Positions 10,387 through 20,932 of a DNA stretch of 64,000 bases are shown here, one piece after another. The DNA lies in assembly GCA_029959085.1 (NCBI GenBank), contig JARWIR010000010.1:7585001-7649000 (forward strand), given 5' to 3'. The number at the start of each line of letters is the position of its first letter. The stretch's first letter is position 1. This DNA is from Nemophila menziesii. Lineage: Eukaryota > Streptophyta > Magnoliopsida > Boraginales > Hydrophyllaceae. Under the pieces are notes generated by a model. The model saw nothing but the letters and a program-made list of their open reading frames with translations. It had not been told where the DNA came from and did not search any database. The position numbers and the translations under genes were made by a program.

Positions 10387-12294
10387 ATGGCTTCTTCTTC
10401 AAGTAACCAGTCCGAGCTTTTAAGGAGACAGACGAGACATCACCATAAAAGTCAAGCGGTGTGGGATGATCCAAGTGTAAGTTTAGTTTTGTAAACATAT
10501 AATTTATTTTAACCTTTGTTGTTAATACTTATTTAATTTTATGATTGTAGGGGCGAAATTCAGGTGCCGCTATAAGACCCATGACCACTTTTCCGTGGAA
10601 ATTGGACCCCCGGGTGGTTCCTTTTGTAGAAACAGCCGGGTTTGGAGAGATTAGGAAAATCGATCGGATTGTGTTGGACCACAATTTAATATCCGCGATG
10701 GTTGAAAGGTGGAGACGCGAGACGCATACCTTTCATATGCCCGTAGGTGAGATGACCATCACGTTACGAGACGTGGCTTTGATTTTGGGTCTTCCGATTC
10801 GAGGTTTTGCGGTTACGGATTCATCAAACTTTGACTTTGCCACGACTTGTATGAATGTATTTGGGGTCGTTCCACCACCTGAAGCAAGTGGGCGTCAAGT
10901 GATCAGTACCGTCTGGTTAAGGGAGACTTTTGGCACAGCTCTGCCAGCAAACCCAACTGACGATGATTTTCGACACTACGCGTGTGGTTATATTATGTAC
11001 GTAATAGGGACTTTTCTTTTTCCATCTGGGAAACAAAATACCGTGCCGCGTATCTATCTCCCATTGTTGACTGATTTGGAGGAGACTGGGAAATATAGTT
11101 GGGGTTCGGCCACACTTTCATATTTATACAGTGGTCTTTGTCATGCTTGTGAGGGAGATTTTCGAACACTAAAGGGGTGTGGTCTACTTTTACAGGTATT
11201 TATTTTAATTTTAATTCTCGTAATGTTTTATATTATTAATTGACTTTTTATTCATTAAATAGATATGGTGCTGGGATTACTTGCATTGTAGACCTCGACT
11301 AAGACACTATCCTATACTTGACGGATATGGGCCCACCACGAGACAGTAGGTTACCTGTTTATATTTATTGGTAATGTTAATGTGTTACTAATTATTTTTT
11401 TTTGGTAGTTGGAACGGAGCTAAATCGTGGGTGAATAGTTGCGGTAGGACCTTGAGAATCTACCGAGACGAATTGGACGCTCAAGAACCAAATCAGGTTG
11501 GTATTTTGGTATTAGTTGCATAGCTACATACGTATAATAATTATGTTTAATATGATTAGGTTGATTGGAGGCCCTATGAGGGTGTTCGTAAGGATTTTGT
11601 TACCGAAAGATGTCTAGAATGGTGCGAGGAGTACTTATGTGTTGTGCCTCTCATCCATTTTAACAACATTGAGTGGTACCGGCCCGATCGAGTCTTGAGG
11701 CGATTCGGGTATGTTCAAGGTATTCCCGAACCTATCGATCGAGATCAAGATAAGTATCATACGACAATGGATCGAATAGGGAGATCGGGCGAGAATTGGA
11801 GAGTTAAGTACGATGAGGAAATTCAACTATGGAATAGTAGGCTAGAGTTTAGGATTGAAGATTTAGTCGAGGGAGTTGCGTGTAGTCCGGAATACGAAGG
11901 ATGGTATCGTGAAAATAGTCGAATATATATTGCCTCTCCTATAGCTCGAAACTTAGCTGGTGAAGAAGGAGAGTATCATCCTCGAGGATCGCAGCTTAAC
12001 AAACTGGTAAAAATCTTAATATATTTTTTCGTAATTGTTTTTTTGGTATGTATTGATTTGTTGGTATAATGACAGCGTCAAGCCACTATTAACGGGGCAT
12101 ATCTTGTCGCCGAGCCGGGAGTCACTCTTAACGATATGCGAGCACACATGTCACTTATGCTTGAATATGCAGGGGAGCAAGAACTGATTGGACAAATAGC
12201 CGGCTTGCAAATTCAACCCGAACCGGAACCAGAAACTCAAGATCGTGCCACGAGACGACCATCTAGAAGGAGACGTGGGAATCCTCGTGATTAG
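10387..12294 (+). CDS. Plant mobile domain (PMD) protein, six exons, transposon-borne
   Basis: Reading through consensus-type GT-AG junctions gives exons 10387-10476, 10551-11195, 11263-11345, 11409-11496, 11560-12006 and 12076-12294: 1572 nt, 523 codons plus stop, with no internal stop. The start is the first ATG of exon 1 and all junctions keep frame. The block from PWKLDPRVVPFVETAGFGEI through MTITLRDVALILGLPIRG is the N-terminal PMD signature (aminotransferase-like/PMD family). Later motifs LQIWCWDYLH and WYRPDRVLRRFGYVQGIPEP fit the rest of the domain. The C-terminus is Arg-rich. PMD proteins occur in plant MULEs and retroelements and as host genes of the MAIN/MAIL type linked to silencing and genome stability. 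It lies inside the MULE TIRs, convergent with the transposase. It could help the element or be a captured gene; the sequence does not decide. Confidence 0.85.
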
Positions 12295-12864
12295 TCATTT
12301 CTGTTTTATTTAGATATTTCCGTGTTTTTTAGATATTTCCTTGTTATTACGCTATTTACGTGTTATTGCACTTGTGGTCCTTATATTTATAAAAATTGCA
12401 CTTTAGGTCCTTCTATTAGTAAAAAAGTTTACTTTAAGGCCGCAACAATACTAATATTGCACTTTTGGTCCTTATATTAGTAAGTAAACTAGTTTACTTT
12501 AATCAAGAGTTAAGGAAAGAAAAAAAAAATTACTGACTTGAGGGGCGGCAACAAGAAATCCGCCCCTCTATTAAGAGCGGATTCCCGTTTGCCGCCCTCA
12601 TTTGTCGAGAGTTGATAAACTTTCTGACTTGAGGGGCGGGAACAAGAAATCCGCCCCTCTTTTTTTTTTTTTTTTTTAAATATAACTTTGTTCACAATAT
12701 CCATTAACCAAAATATGTCAATCAAACCTAAAATTAAAAATCAACCACAATAATTCAAACAAACATAACTTAAAATCGAATTACAATAGGTTTGTTTGAT
12801 TATACAATAAACACGTATAATTCAACAATATTACAACAAAGTACTAAATAAAACATAAAAGACA
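12295..12864. terminator. Convergent intergenic region with two GC-rich hairpins
   Basis: This lies between the ends of the PMD gene (+) and the transposase (-). Two hairpins, 12540-12568 and 12631-12659, each have a 9-bp stem GAGGGGCGG/CCGCCCCTC, the second followed by a T run. The left part (12365-12480) carries inverted copies of the minisatellite core found upstream of the PMD gene. The hairpins resemble the GGGCGG blocks of the TIRs. A role in ending the two converging transcripts is inferred only from position. Confidence 0.45.
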
Positions 12865-15321
12865 CTACTTTTTATTTTTCTGGGGCCTACCGCAAGTCTT
12901 TTTGTTGTGTCCGTATTGTCTGCAAGTACCGCACCGATTTGTTGTTCGATCTTCTCTAGCATCCATTTCGTTGTGAATTCGGGAAGATCTCCTTCGGCCA
13001 CTCCTCGTAATCATTCGCTTCTTACATGCCACAACCTCATATCCAACATATGGTGGGAAGTCGAGGACATCCATAAGGGGATGGAACTTTCCTCCATACG
13101 AATCCATGTACTTCGAAAGCGATAAATACTCGTCGACGTACGCATAGTATGATTTATTTACGTCGTGCTTTTGAGTAACACAAATAAAATGGCCACATGG
13201 ACGGTGCAACATTTGCCACCTCCCACACGTACATCGTTGTTCGTTTACGTTTACAATGAAAGTTGTTCTATCGCTATCCGATCTCCTACGATCCTTCGCG
13301 GTAACTAACCAAAGATCGTCATCTGCGTCGTAAAGATCAGCATCATAACCAGTCGCATACTCCTCACTTTTATGTAATTCAAGGGTGACCTTTGGTGGGA
13401 ATACCAACCCGTCTAACATTGCATCTCTACCTAGTTGTTTCCTTATCACAAAGTAACTAGCACTTTTTGAGAATGTCAATAATACAATAGCCGTTACAGG
13501 CAACCCCCTAACTCCCTTTAAGACATTGTTAAATATCTCTGACAAGTTTGTTGTCATATTACCATATCGGTACCCCCCGTCGTGTGCAAGAGACCATCTT
13601 TCTTTAGGGATTTTTTCGACCCATTCCTTGTATTTCCCGTCATCTAACTCAATAAATTCTTTGTAGTACTTATCGAATTCATGAACATCCGCCATGTAAG
13701 AAAGCTCCATGAACCTCTTTTTTGCCGAACGATTTTTGAATTGGTGGTTCAAATTGCTAGCTAAGTGGCGTGCACAAAATCGATGGACTCCTTCGGGTTC
13801 CGGAAATACATCGCGGATGCTACGCAATATACCTTTATTTCGATCCGACAACAAACATATTTTTCTATTTTTTGTAACATACCTTTTTAAACACATCAAA
13901 AAGAATGACCACGACTCGATCGTCTCTTCATCCGCTAACGCGTAAGCTAACGGAAATAGTTGATTGTTCGCATCGTACCCAACCGCAATAAGTAGTTTAC
14001 CATTATACTTCCCATACAAATGGGTGGCATCAATGCTAACCACGGGCATCATATGTTTGAAACCTTCCAAATTAGCTCCATATGCCCAAAAAACCATATT
14101 GAACGTAGCTCGGTTACCGACCACACTTTTATAATCAAACTCGTATATTGTTCCTCGGTTAGTGGTTCGTAAAGCATTCAAAAGTTTCGGAAAATCCGTG
14201 AACGCACGTTCATGTGTACCGAATAATTTTTCTAGTACTTTTTGTTTACCTCTCCATGCCTTACCATACGAAATGAAGTGACCATAGTCCTTATGAATTT
14301 GAGTTTGTATCAATCCAATCTTCATAGCTATGTCGGTGTTCACCATTGCGAATATTTCATCTCTAACAAAATTCGAAGTCAATTGTCGGTGATTTTTCAC
14401 AAGTATTCCATGATGACACTTATGCTCTTCTAACCTAGTAATTGTCCACTCATTACTACTACGACTAAAAGTACCTCGAATATAAAATCCACACCCATCT
14501 TTAGCATGTACACAAACGCGTGTAACGTATTTATTATTCGTCCTTTCCGTTTTACACTCCTTGTGATTTTTTAGGTGCCACCTACTAACATCCAACAATA
14601 GAGCACGCCTAGAAACGTATCGCTCACCCAACGTAAGATTAAGTCCTTTCACCATGGAAGATGGTTGACTCTTTTACCAATCATGACATTCAACATTTTC
14701 GCTCGTATCAAGAGGACCAAAATTGTATTTTGTTGGATTAGAACAATCTTCATCTTCATCGTCATCGTCGTCTTTACCACTTTGCTCATTCTCATCGCTA
14801 GAAATATGATAACCCTCTTCATCGGATGCCTCCGATTCGGTCTCACTATCGCTTCCACTTTCACCATCATATCCGCGAATTGTCTCGCGAATCGGCTCAA
14901 GAGGTGTGGATGTATTACCGCGCTCATAAGTTTTCTTTTGAAGCTTCTCACGAGATTTACGAATTTCTTGAGATTTAGGAATTTCTTGAGATTTACGAAT
15001 TTCTTTAATGTCGACATAAATCTCGATAGCATGGTATTGCCCGTTCTTCGCCCCACCTATCATCGCATTTATCGTGTCCTCCCGTACTACTAAAGCATGA
15101 AACCGTGGAGGGTTTGACGAAATCGGACATCGCCATATCAAATCGAATATAACCTCGTTTTCGTTCCACTTGCATTTCGCACACACGGCTTTTTTTACAC
15201 CTAGTAGACCAATATCACCTCCGGTCATAAAAGCATTACATTCTCCCCCATTATACTCAACAACGTCATTTCCACTTCGAACAATCTCTCCACCATTAAA
15301 ACATAACCACATGAAATTCAT
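12865..15321 (-). pseudogene. MULE transposase (MuDR-type), one in-frame stop
   Basis: One frame of 819 codons from the ATG at 15321 to the stop at 12865, broken by a single TAA at 14676-14674. The upstream 215 aa form an N-terminal region with an acidic, Asp-rich tail. The downstream 596-aa part (ATG at 14655) has, in its own numbering: a Cys/His N-terminal domain (about 40-82, CVHAKDGCG...HKCHH); a DDE core with Asp209 (SIDATHLYGKYNG), Asp271 (LLSDRNKG) and Glu373 (TTNLSEIFNN); a SWIM finger C475-C477-C487-H489; and a C-terminal CCHC knuckle (CGTCRQYGHNKKTC). All catalytic residues are present. The 596-aa part could still be made from its own ATG, so activity is not excluded, but the N-terminal part would be lost. 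It is convergent with the PMD gene. Confidence 0.88.
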
Positions 15322-15686
15322 TTTTACCTAAAAACCCAATAAACATCACATAATCAATACAAAATCATACACAATAAATAATAGCAAATCTAAATTACTC
15401 AATTTAAGTAGCAAACTAATATAATTAATTACTCTTATATAAATCAAAAACCTAATTTTTTTAACTAATAATACATGTAAATAATAATGAAAAAAGGGTA
15501 GAATCATTACCTCTAATATGAGATGTTCAACTCTATGATGAAATACTTTAAGAATTTGTGATGGTTGTGATTGTAGAAGATCAATGGAGGGGGTGGGTGG
15601 GTTGAAAATTTCAGAAATGGGTATTTGGTTAGGGTTGGGGAAGATAAAGGGGGATAAAAGGGGGTAAATGAAATTCGGTTTTTTTT

Positions 15687-15989
15687 TTGTACTAAGGGCG
15701 GAGAGATAGTTACCGCCCTCCTGGCGGCATCTAAATGAACTAAGGGCGGACGTCAACTGTCCGCCCATACTTAAAATTAATTTTTTTTACAATTTACACT
15801 AGGGGCGGCAAACGGGAGTCCGCCCCTATCCTTAAGACGAATTTTAACTAAGGGTTGAAACTTTGACTCCGCCCTTCTTATAGGGGCGGATATTTGACCT
15901 CCGCCCAGGTGCTAAACTTATAAATATTTTTTAAACGGTGCTAAATTGCCCATTACTTTCAAAACAGAAGCTAAAGGCAAAAAAAACTC
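15687..15989 (-). repeat. Right TIR of the MULE
   Basis: Inverted copy of 9339-9641; the outer end reads GGCAAAAAAAACTC followed by the TSD AGGTAAAAG. The transposase promoter should lie in or just inside this TIR; 15322-15686 has no other recognisable content. Confidence 0.93.
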
Positions 15990-16092
15990 AGGTAAAAGAC
16001 GTAAAACTATTTACAACATAAAGTAGACAAAGATTTTGTACTGTTCAGTTTATAAAAATAAAAATTCTATTTCTATTTGTTATTAGATATTA

Positions 16093-16902
16093 GGGTAAAT
16101 GTTACTACAGACCACTAAACTATTCCAGCAGTCCTGTTTGGACCACTTAACTATTATGGGTTTCAAATAACCCACTAATATATTAAATTATTCCAAATCC
16201 GTCACTCTATTAAATTAACTTTAAAAATGGAAGTTACTCATTAAACGATTTAGTGGGATATAAATCTTCCTTTAGTTTGCTTGAGGTATGAATCCATACC
16301 CATTCTTTCTATGTCTCAGAATTTGCCTGAAGTGGAGAAACGTTTAGTGAGCTTAAAAATTGGTCAAAAGAGAGATATCAAGTCTGTTATTGAAGAATTC
16401 TCTACAAATATTCAGATTATTAAAGAGAGTTTTTTAAATAATATGGTTTAATTTACTAACCTGCAGGATTATTGATGAATATTTTTTTCTAAAGTTTCCG
16501 CGAAGAATATCATTGAATCATTAGTACGATTACATCTGAATTCACCAGACTATATAATTCGAATTCCTTTCAAGATAACATTCATATTATATAATGATAT
16601 GATAATAACTCCAAGTTTATATTTATCCGATTATTAATGTGGTGCTTGTTCACCAACTGTTGCATATCCATAATGGAATAAATCAAACTCTAGCCGAATG
16701 TCTGAAGAAAGAATTTAGGATTATAATGAATATACGTCACGGATATAGAGGTTCATAGTTGTTTATTTTTAAAAGTTAATTTAATAGAGTGGTTGATTTA
16801 GAGCGATTTTAATACATTAGTGGGTTGTTTAAAACCTGTAATAGTTAAGTGGTCCAAACAGGACCACCAAGATAGTTTAGTGGTCACTAGTAACATTTAC
16901 CC
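16093..16902. mobile_element. 810-bp MULE-type MITE / non-autonomous MULE
   Basis: TIRs of about 125 bp begin GGGTAAATGTTACTA at the left and, inverted, at the right. It is flanked by the 9-bp TSD TAGATATTA (16084-16092 and 16903-16911). There is no transposase. The interior differs from the TIRs and includes a 46-codon ORF (16311-16451), so it may be a filler or a captured fragment. Confidence 0.93.
16311..16451 (+). CDS. Small ORF inside the MITE, possible captured fragment
   Basis: Forty-six codons starting MSQNLPEVEKRLVSLKIGQK and ending FLNNMV. The composition is protein-like (charged, amphipathic), unlike the AT-rich surroundings. I do not recognise the source. There is no evidence of expression; it may be chance. 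Confidence 0.2.
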   Translation: MSQNLPEVEKRLVSLKIGQKRDIKSVIEEFSTNIQIIKESFLNNMV

Positions 16903-16911
16903 TAGATATTA

Positions 16912-18194
16912 ATAAAACCTGTTTTTTAAAAAATAGAATGAAAACGTGACTTTTTATATATATAAAACTTAACAAATACAGTAATATACTCTTTGAAACA
17001 AACGGGTTGTTTTTGTTATCACCAAAGTAAATATATATTTAAAATAATTACAAATCACATATTAAACAATATAGTAAACATGAAATAAATGAATTATTTA
17101 AACTATGGAATCTTGGAATAATGATATATAATCATCTCTTAAAATAATTTCAATTAAAATTATAAAAAAATTTAATTTAGAAGTCATCTTGAATAACTAA
17201 CTGGATAAACTATTTACCGTAAAAAATAAGATTGATCAAAGTTTAAAAAAAATCAATTGTACTATCTAATAAATATTTGATAAATAGAGTTAGAAGCGGA
17301 GCATAGGCAATATATCAAATCAAGGGGCAAGTAGATAACTTAAAATTGTAACTAAGATATGGACATATTCATTTATTATATGATAAATATATTGAATTGT
17401 AGGACTTTATATTAACAGAAAGAATTTACAACTTTTGTCGTAATGTGGTTGATGTTCCATCTAGAGTTGACTGGACTGTCCATACCTCCGACTATGTCTT
17501 AACAATCAATAAGAATGACTATATTTTGAAGATATTGCTTTGTGACCCGTCTATAAGCTTCCAGCTTGAACTTCTCATTCTAGTGTTGAAGAGCACCAAC
17601 TTTCGTGTGTATCATCATTAATTTTATAGAAGATTACAATTCATGTTGGATCGCAAGTATGAGAAAAAAATTGTCACGTAAAAGATGTATCTTGTCTGTT
17701 TTTAGGTTACTAAACACATCATCTATAATCGTAAGGGTGTCCCATTTTAGTTCAATTCCAAGGCATTTTCTCAACAAAAGGAAAATTCATACGATATTTT
17801 CACATATACCAGAATCAGATGGTGCAAAAAATATATGCAATTATAGTGTTTGATTTTCAACTGTTTTTAAATACACATTGATAATTTTGTCGATCCGTTG
17901 GTCTATATTATCCAATTATTCCTGTCAATCCGTATATGAAAAATATATTCAGCTTAGATTTCTTGTTACTTATAACAATTAAGAAATATGTGTGTAATAG
18001 ATTCTATAATATTTTGGCAAAGAAGGCATAAACTATTTTTTTCATTTATATAAGTTATCTTTGGACAAAATAATTGGTCGATGATATTCTTAAATAAATG
18101 CATTGATTAGCAAGGTCTTGAGATACCTTAATTTCTATGGTTTTGTGTTTAGTGTCTGACTAGTGTATAGCTATATAGATAATAATTGTGGTTT
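16912..18194. other. Non-coding spacer
   Basis: AT-rich. A few short ORFs (such as 17605-17853) show no recognisable motifs. No TE ends were found. Confidence 0.4.
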
Positions 18195-18282
18195 TGAAAA
18201 AAGGAAAAAGACACCTAAGTTTTTGAGATTTTTATACGAGGACACTTAGATCCCTTAATTCTTATTTATCTCTTGCTAAGTC

Positions 18283-18359
<77 letters not shown>

Positions 18360-18780
18360 CTTATAATATTGTTTATACCAAATATTATCTTAATAATTTT
18401 TCAAATTTTATGTTATAAAATAATTAATTAAAAAAAAAGTTCATCATACAATTAAAATATGGATTTAAAAAAATGAATTTTAGAATCAACTATTTTACTT
18501 TTTATTAAAAATTAATAAAGTTGTGTTTAAAATATAAATTCTATTTTTTGATTCTCTTAACTAAAGAATATAATAAAATAATTCAAATATGAAATTGCGT
18601 ATGTCTAAAAGTAATTAACGAAGGGCATAAAAGAAAATTTGAAAGAGTTAAAATTTTGATTGTTAAATTTAACTTTCAATGTTAGAAAAGAAACTTGACA
18701 AGAGATAAAAAAAACTAAGGGACCTAAGTGTTCTTATATAAAAAACTCAAAGAGTTGGGTATCCTTGTCCTTTTTAAAAA
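18195..18780. mobile_element. Hairpin (MITE-like) element with internal TA tract
   Basis: About 85 bp at 18195-18280 is repeated inverted at 18690-18780 (AAGACACCTAAG against the complement of CTAAGTGTTC and neighbours; both ends have GGAAAAAG or CCTTTTT). The interior holds the (TA)n tract. Only the right half is recognisable at the left duplicate (to about 5335). No clear TSD was found. Confidence 0.5.
18284..18354. repeat. (TA)n microsatellite
   Basis: About 70 bp of uninterrupted TA, immediately left of where similarity to the left segmental duplicate begins. Confidence 0.95.
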
Positions 18781-19715
18781 ATAAAATAGTTGTGATTAAA
18801 ACTCCTGTTATTATTATAGAAAAAGTATTTAAAAATGAAACTTAAATCATAAGGAGATTATTGGTGTAATATATGATTATTTTGAAGGATATCCGAACGA
18901 TTTTAAAGAAATTCGAAAGGAAAACATAAGTATATAGTTAATGTTTTTTTTTTAAAAGTATTTAAGAAAATCAAAATATTTATTAATTTATATAACAAGT
19001 AATCTTATTTTTTATTTAAAATGTAAAAAACATTTATCTTAAGGGTTAATGTTCAATAAACCCCTACAGTCTTATCCACTACCCCGTAAAAGGTACTGTC
19101 TTTTTTAAAGAACAGTGAGTTATGGAAAGCTTCCCAAAACTCAAAATCTAAGTTATGGGAAGCTTTACATAACTCAAAATTTGAGTCCTGGGAAACTTCA
19201 TATAACTCAAATAACTTGTTTTATGGGTAAAAAAACAAAAAAACAAAACAAAATGTATGGTATTTTTAATGGGCAAAAAAATAATAGTCGAGACAAGAAG
19301 GAATTAATTCGAATTTGAGGTATTTCTTAGACATTAATCCTTATCTCTCAATATATAATTTATCTTGAAGAAAATAATAAATTTTAAATTTGATTTTGAT
19401 TTTTAAGAAAACATTCAATAAAAGAAAAATGCCTTTTCACTTTTTTAATGCTTATAAAAAGTACAATTATAAAAATGTATTATTATCATAGATTGGTCAT
19501 GGGTAATTTTTTTTCTATTTTATCATAAAATAATATAAAAAAGTATTTAGAAATAAAACTTAAAATTATAAAAAGATTATTGGTATAATATATGATCATT
19601 CTAAATGATATCTGAACGATTTTAAAGAAATTCAAAAAAAAATATATATAGTTAATGACTTATAAAAGATTAATATTTAAGAAAATCAAAATATTTATTA
19701 ATTTATATAACAAGT

Positions 19716-19731
19716 AATCTTATTTTTATTT
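19716..19731 (+). repeat. Target-site duplication of the LINE (left)
   Basis: AATCTTATTTTTATTT, repeated exactly at 25103-25118 after the poly-A. The uninterrupted site is visible in the left duplicate near 6266 (AATCTTACTTTTATTT). Confidence 0.93.
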
Positions 19732-20044
19732 GATTCGTGACTTATTTTAAGTCATCCATGTAATTCGATTAATCTTACCAACTGACAATAGCAGTCAACA
19801 TGCATTCTACCATAGTCAACTACATCTTCTTCCAGTGATTTGCACTTCTTCTGATCCATTATTTTTGTGCATGTCTTCTTTGTCTCTTGTATTCGTCTTT
19901 CCGATGCTTTTATCTTCCTTTCTTTATACTTAGCCCCAGTATTTAAATTTCCCTGCTTTCTTTGCTTCTTTCTTCTTTTTCGTTTTTGCTAGTTCCGATC
20001 TGCTTTCATTCAGTGGTGGCTTTTTGGATTCGAAGAGGTTCTGC

Positions 20045-20932
20045 ATGTGGTGGTTTGTTGAATGGCGGCTGGCATGGCCGCCTTATCTCCTTCGCTTAGT
20101 GTCTGTTTTGATTCTTTCAGCTGCTATGTTTCTGGGCTCTGGTTTCTTGATCTTCGCTCTCTGCTTTTTCTATTCTCTACCGATGTGGGTACTGTCATCT
20201 TCATCGAGCTTTACCCATTTTTCTCCGATTGGGACACGTGATTTGGTTTACCCCTACATTCTGGATTGCAATACGATAGTTCATATTGGTCTTGGAAATT
20301 CGAGTATATTTAATGAATTTGGTAATATTAAACCCAACATACTTCTGGTTCTTGATTTCAACTGGATTCATCCCAATTTAATTTTATCAAGCAAGATAAC
20401 TGAATTTTCAAGTATCTTCTATGCTCCTTATTCTTTGTGTGTACATCTACGCAAGGAATTATATCTAATTGGTTCGTTTTATATCATTAAAATACAAAAG
20501 GAATCTACTCTTATATTGGTGTTTGGTAATCTTCCTTATCAGACTTCCAGGCCTTCGTCTATATTTATGTCAAGGACTACACTCAGAGATAAGTACATCT
20601 TCACTTATAATTTTTGTCTTTGCTGGTTTTTGTGTTGCAATTTTACGAGTGGTCCGTTCTGGCTTTGGGCTTTGAGTAATCTTTTAGACTATGTGTTAGT
20701 CCTAATCTTTTATTCGAATTGGTGGATCTCGATTCGGACCTATAAATTATTTAATCTAATTGGACTTAATTATAATGATAATATGCGCCTCATTGGAGGC
20801 GATGACGTTTTGGGTTCCGATACGGAGGACGATGGAACTATTCGGGAGTTACCCGTGGAGGAAAACATCGGACTTTTTCTAATAGAGGGAAGCGGCCAGC
20901 CCGGGGTGAAAGCGGCCGGACTTGATGGATAA
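20045..20932 (+). CDS. Atypical LINE ORF1, hydrophobic, unrecognised
   Basis: Open frame of 295 aa from the ATG at 20045 (the open frame begins upstream of this). It is rich in Phe, Leu, Tyr, Trp and Ser, with several stretches that look membrane-spanning, for example about residues 18-50 and 190-225. The last 50 residues are acidic and ordinary (LGSDTEDDGTIRELPVEENI). It lacks what I would expect in a plant L1 ORF1: no DUF4283-like region and no CCHC knuckle. Its stop overlaps the ORF2 start: ATGGATAA at 20925-20932 holds both. Position argues for ORF1; composition may instead mean a T-rich leader that is open by chance apart from the C-terminal part. Confidence 0.4.
   Translation: MWWFVEWRLAWPPYLLRLVSVLILSAAMFLGSGFLIFALCFFYSLPMWVLSSSSSFTHFSPIGTRDLVYPYILDCNTIVHIGLGNSSIFNEFGNIKPNILLVLDFNWIHPNLILSSKITEFSSIFYAPYSLCVHLRKELYLIGSFYIIKIQKESTLILVFGNLPYQTSRPSSIFMSRTTLRDKYIFTYNFCLCWFLCCNFTSGPFWLWALSNLLDYVLVLIFYSNWWISIRTYKLFNLIGLNYNDNMRLIGGDDVLGSDTEDDGTIRELPVEENIGLFLIEGSGQPGVKAAGLDG

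Larger units (their letters stand above)
9339..15989. mobile_element. 6.65-kb MULE carrying a transposase and a PMD gene
   Basis: Flanked by the 9-bp TSD AGGTAAAAG (9330-9338 and 15990-15998), as expected for Mutator-like elements. The terminal inverted repeats are about 303 bp (9339-9641 and 15687-15989), starting GAGTTTTTTTTGCC. Inside are a + strand PMD gene (10387-12294) and a convergent minus-strand transposase (12865-15321). The two genes are separated by a 570-bp stretch with two GC-rich hairpins. The TIRs are rich in GGGCGG/CCGCCC blocks, which stand out against the AT-rich flanks. The TIRs differ at scattered positions, so the insertion is not brand-new. Confidence 0.96.

Noticed and set aside
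14649..15093. Overlapping ORFs on both strands across the acidic region of the MULE transposase
   Set aside because: They are shadows of the real frame (15321 to 14674, minus); the repeats in them come from the charged low-complexity sequence.
20024..20044. Earlier start for the LINE first ORF
   Set aside because: The upstream opening begins with TTG; the first ATG is at 20045.
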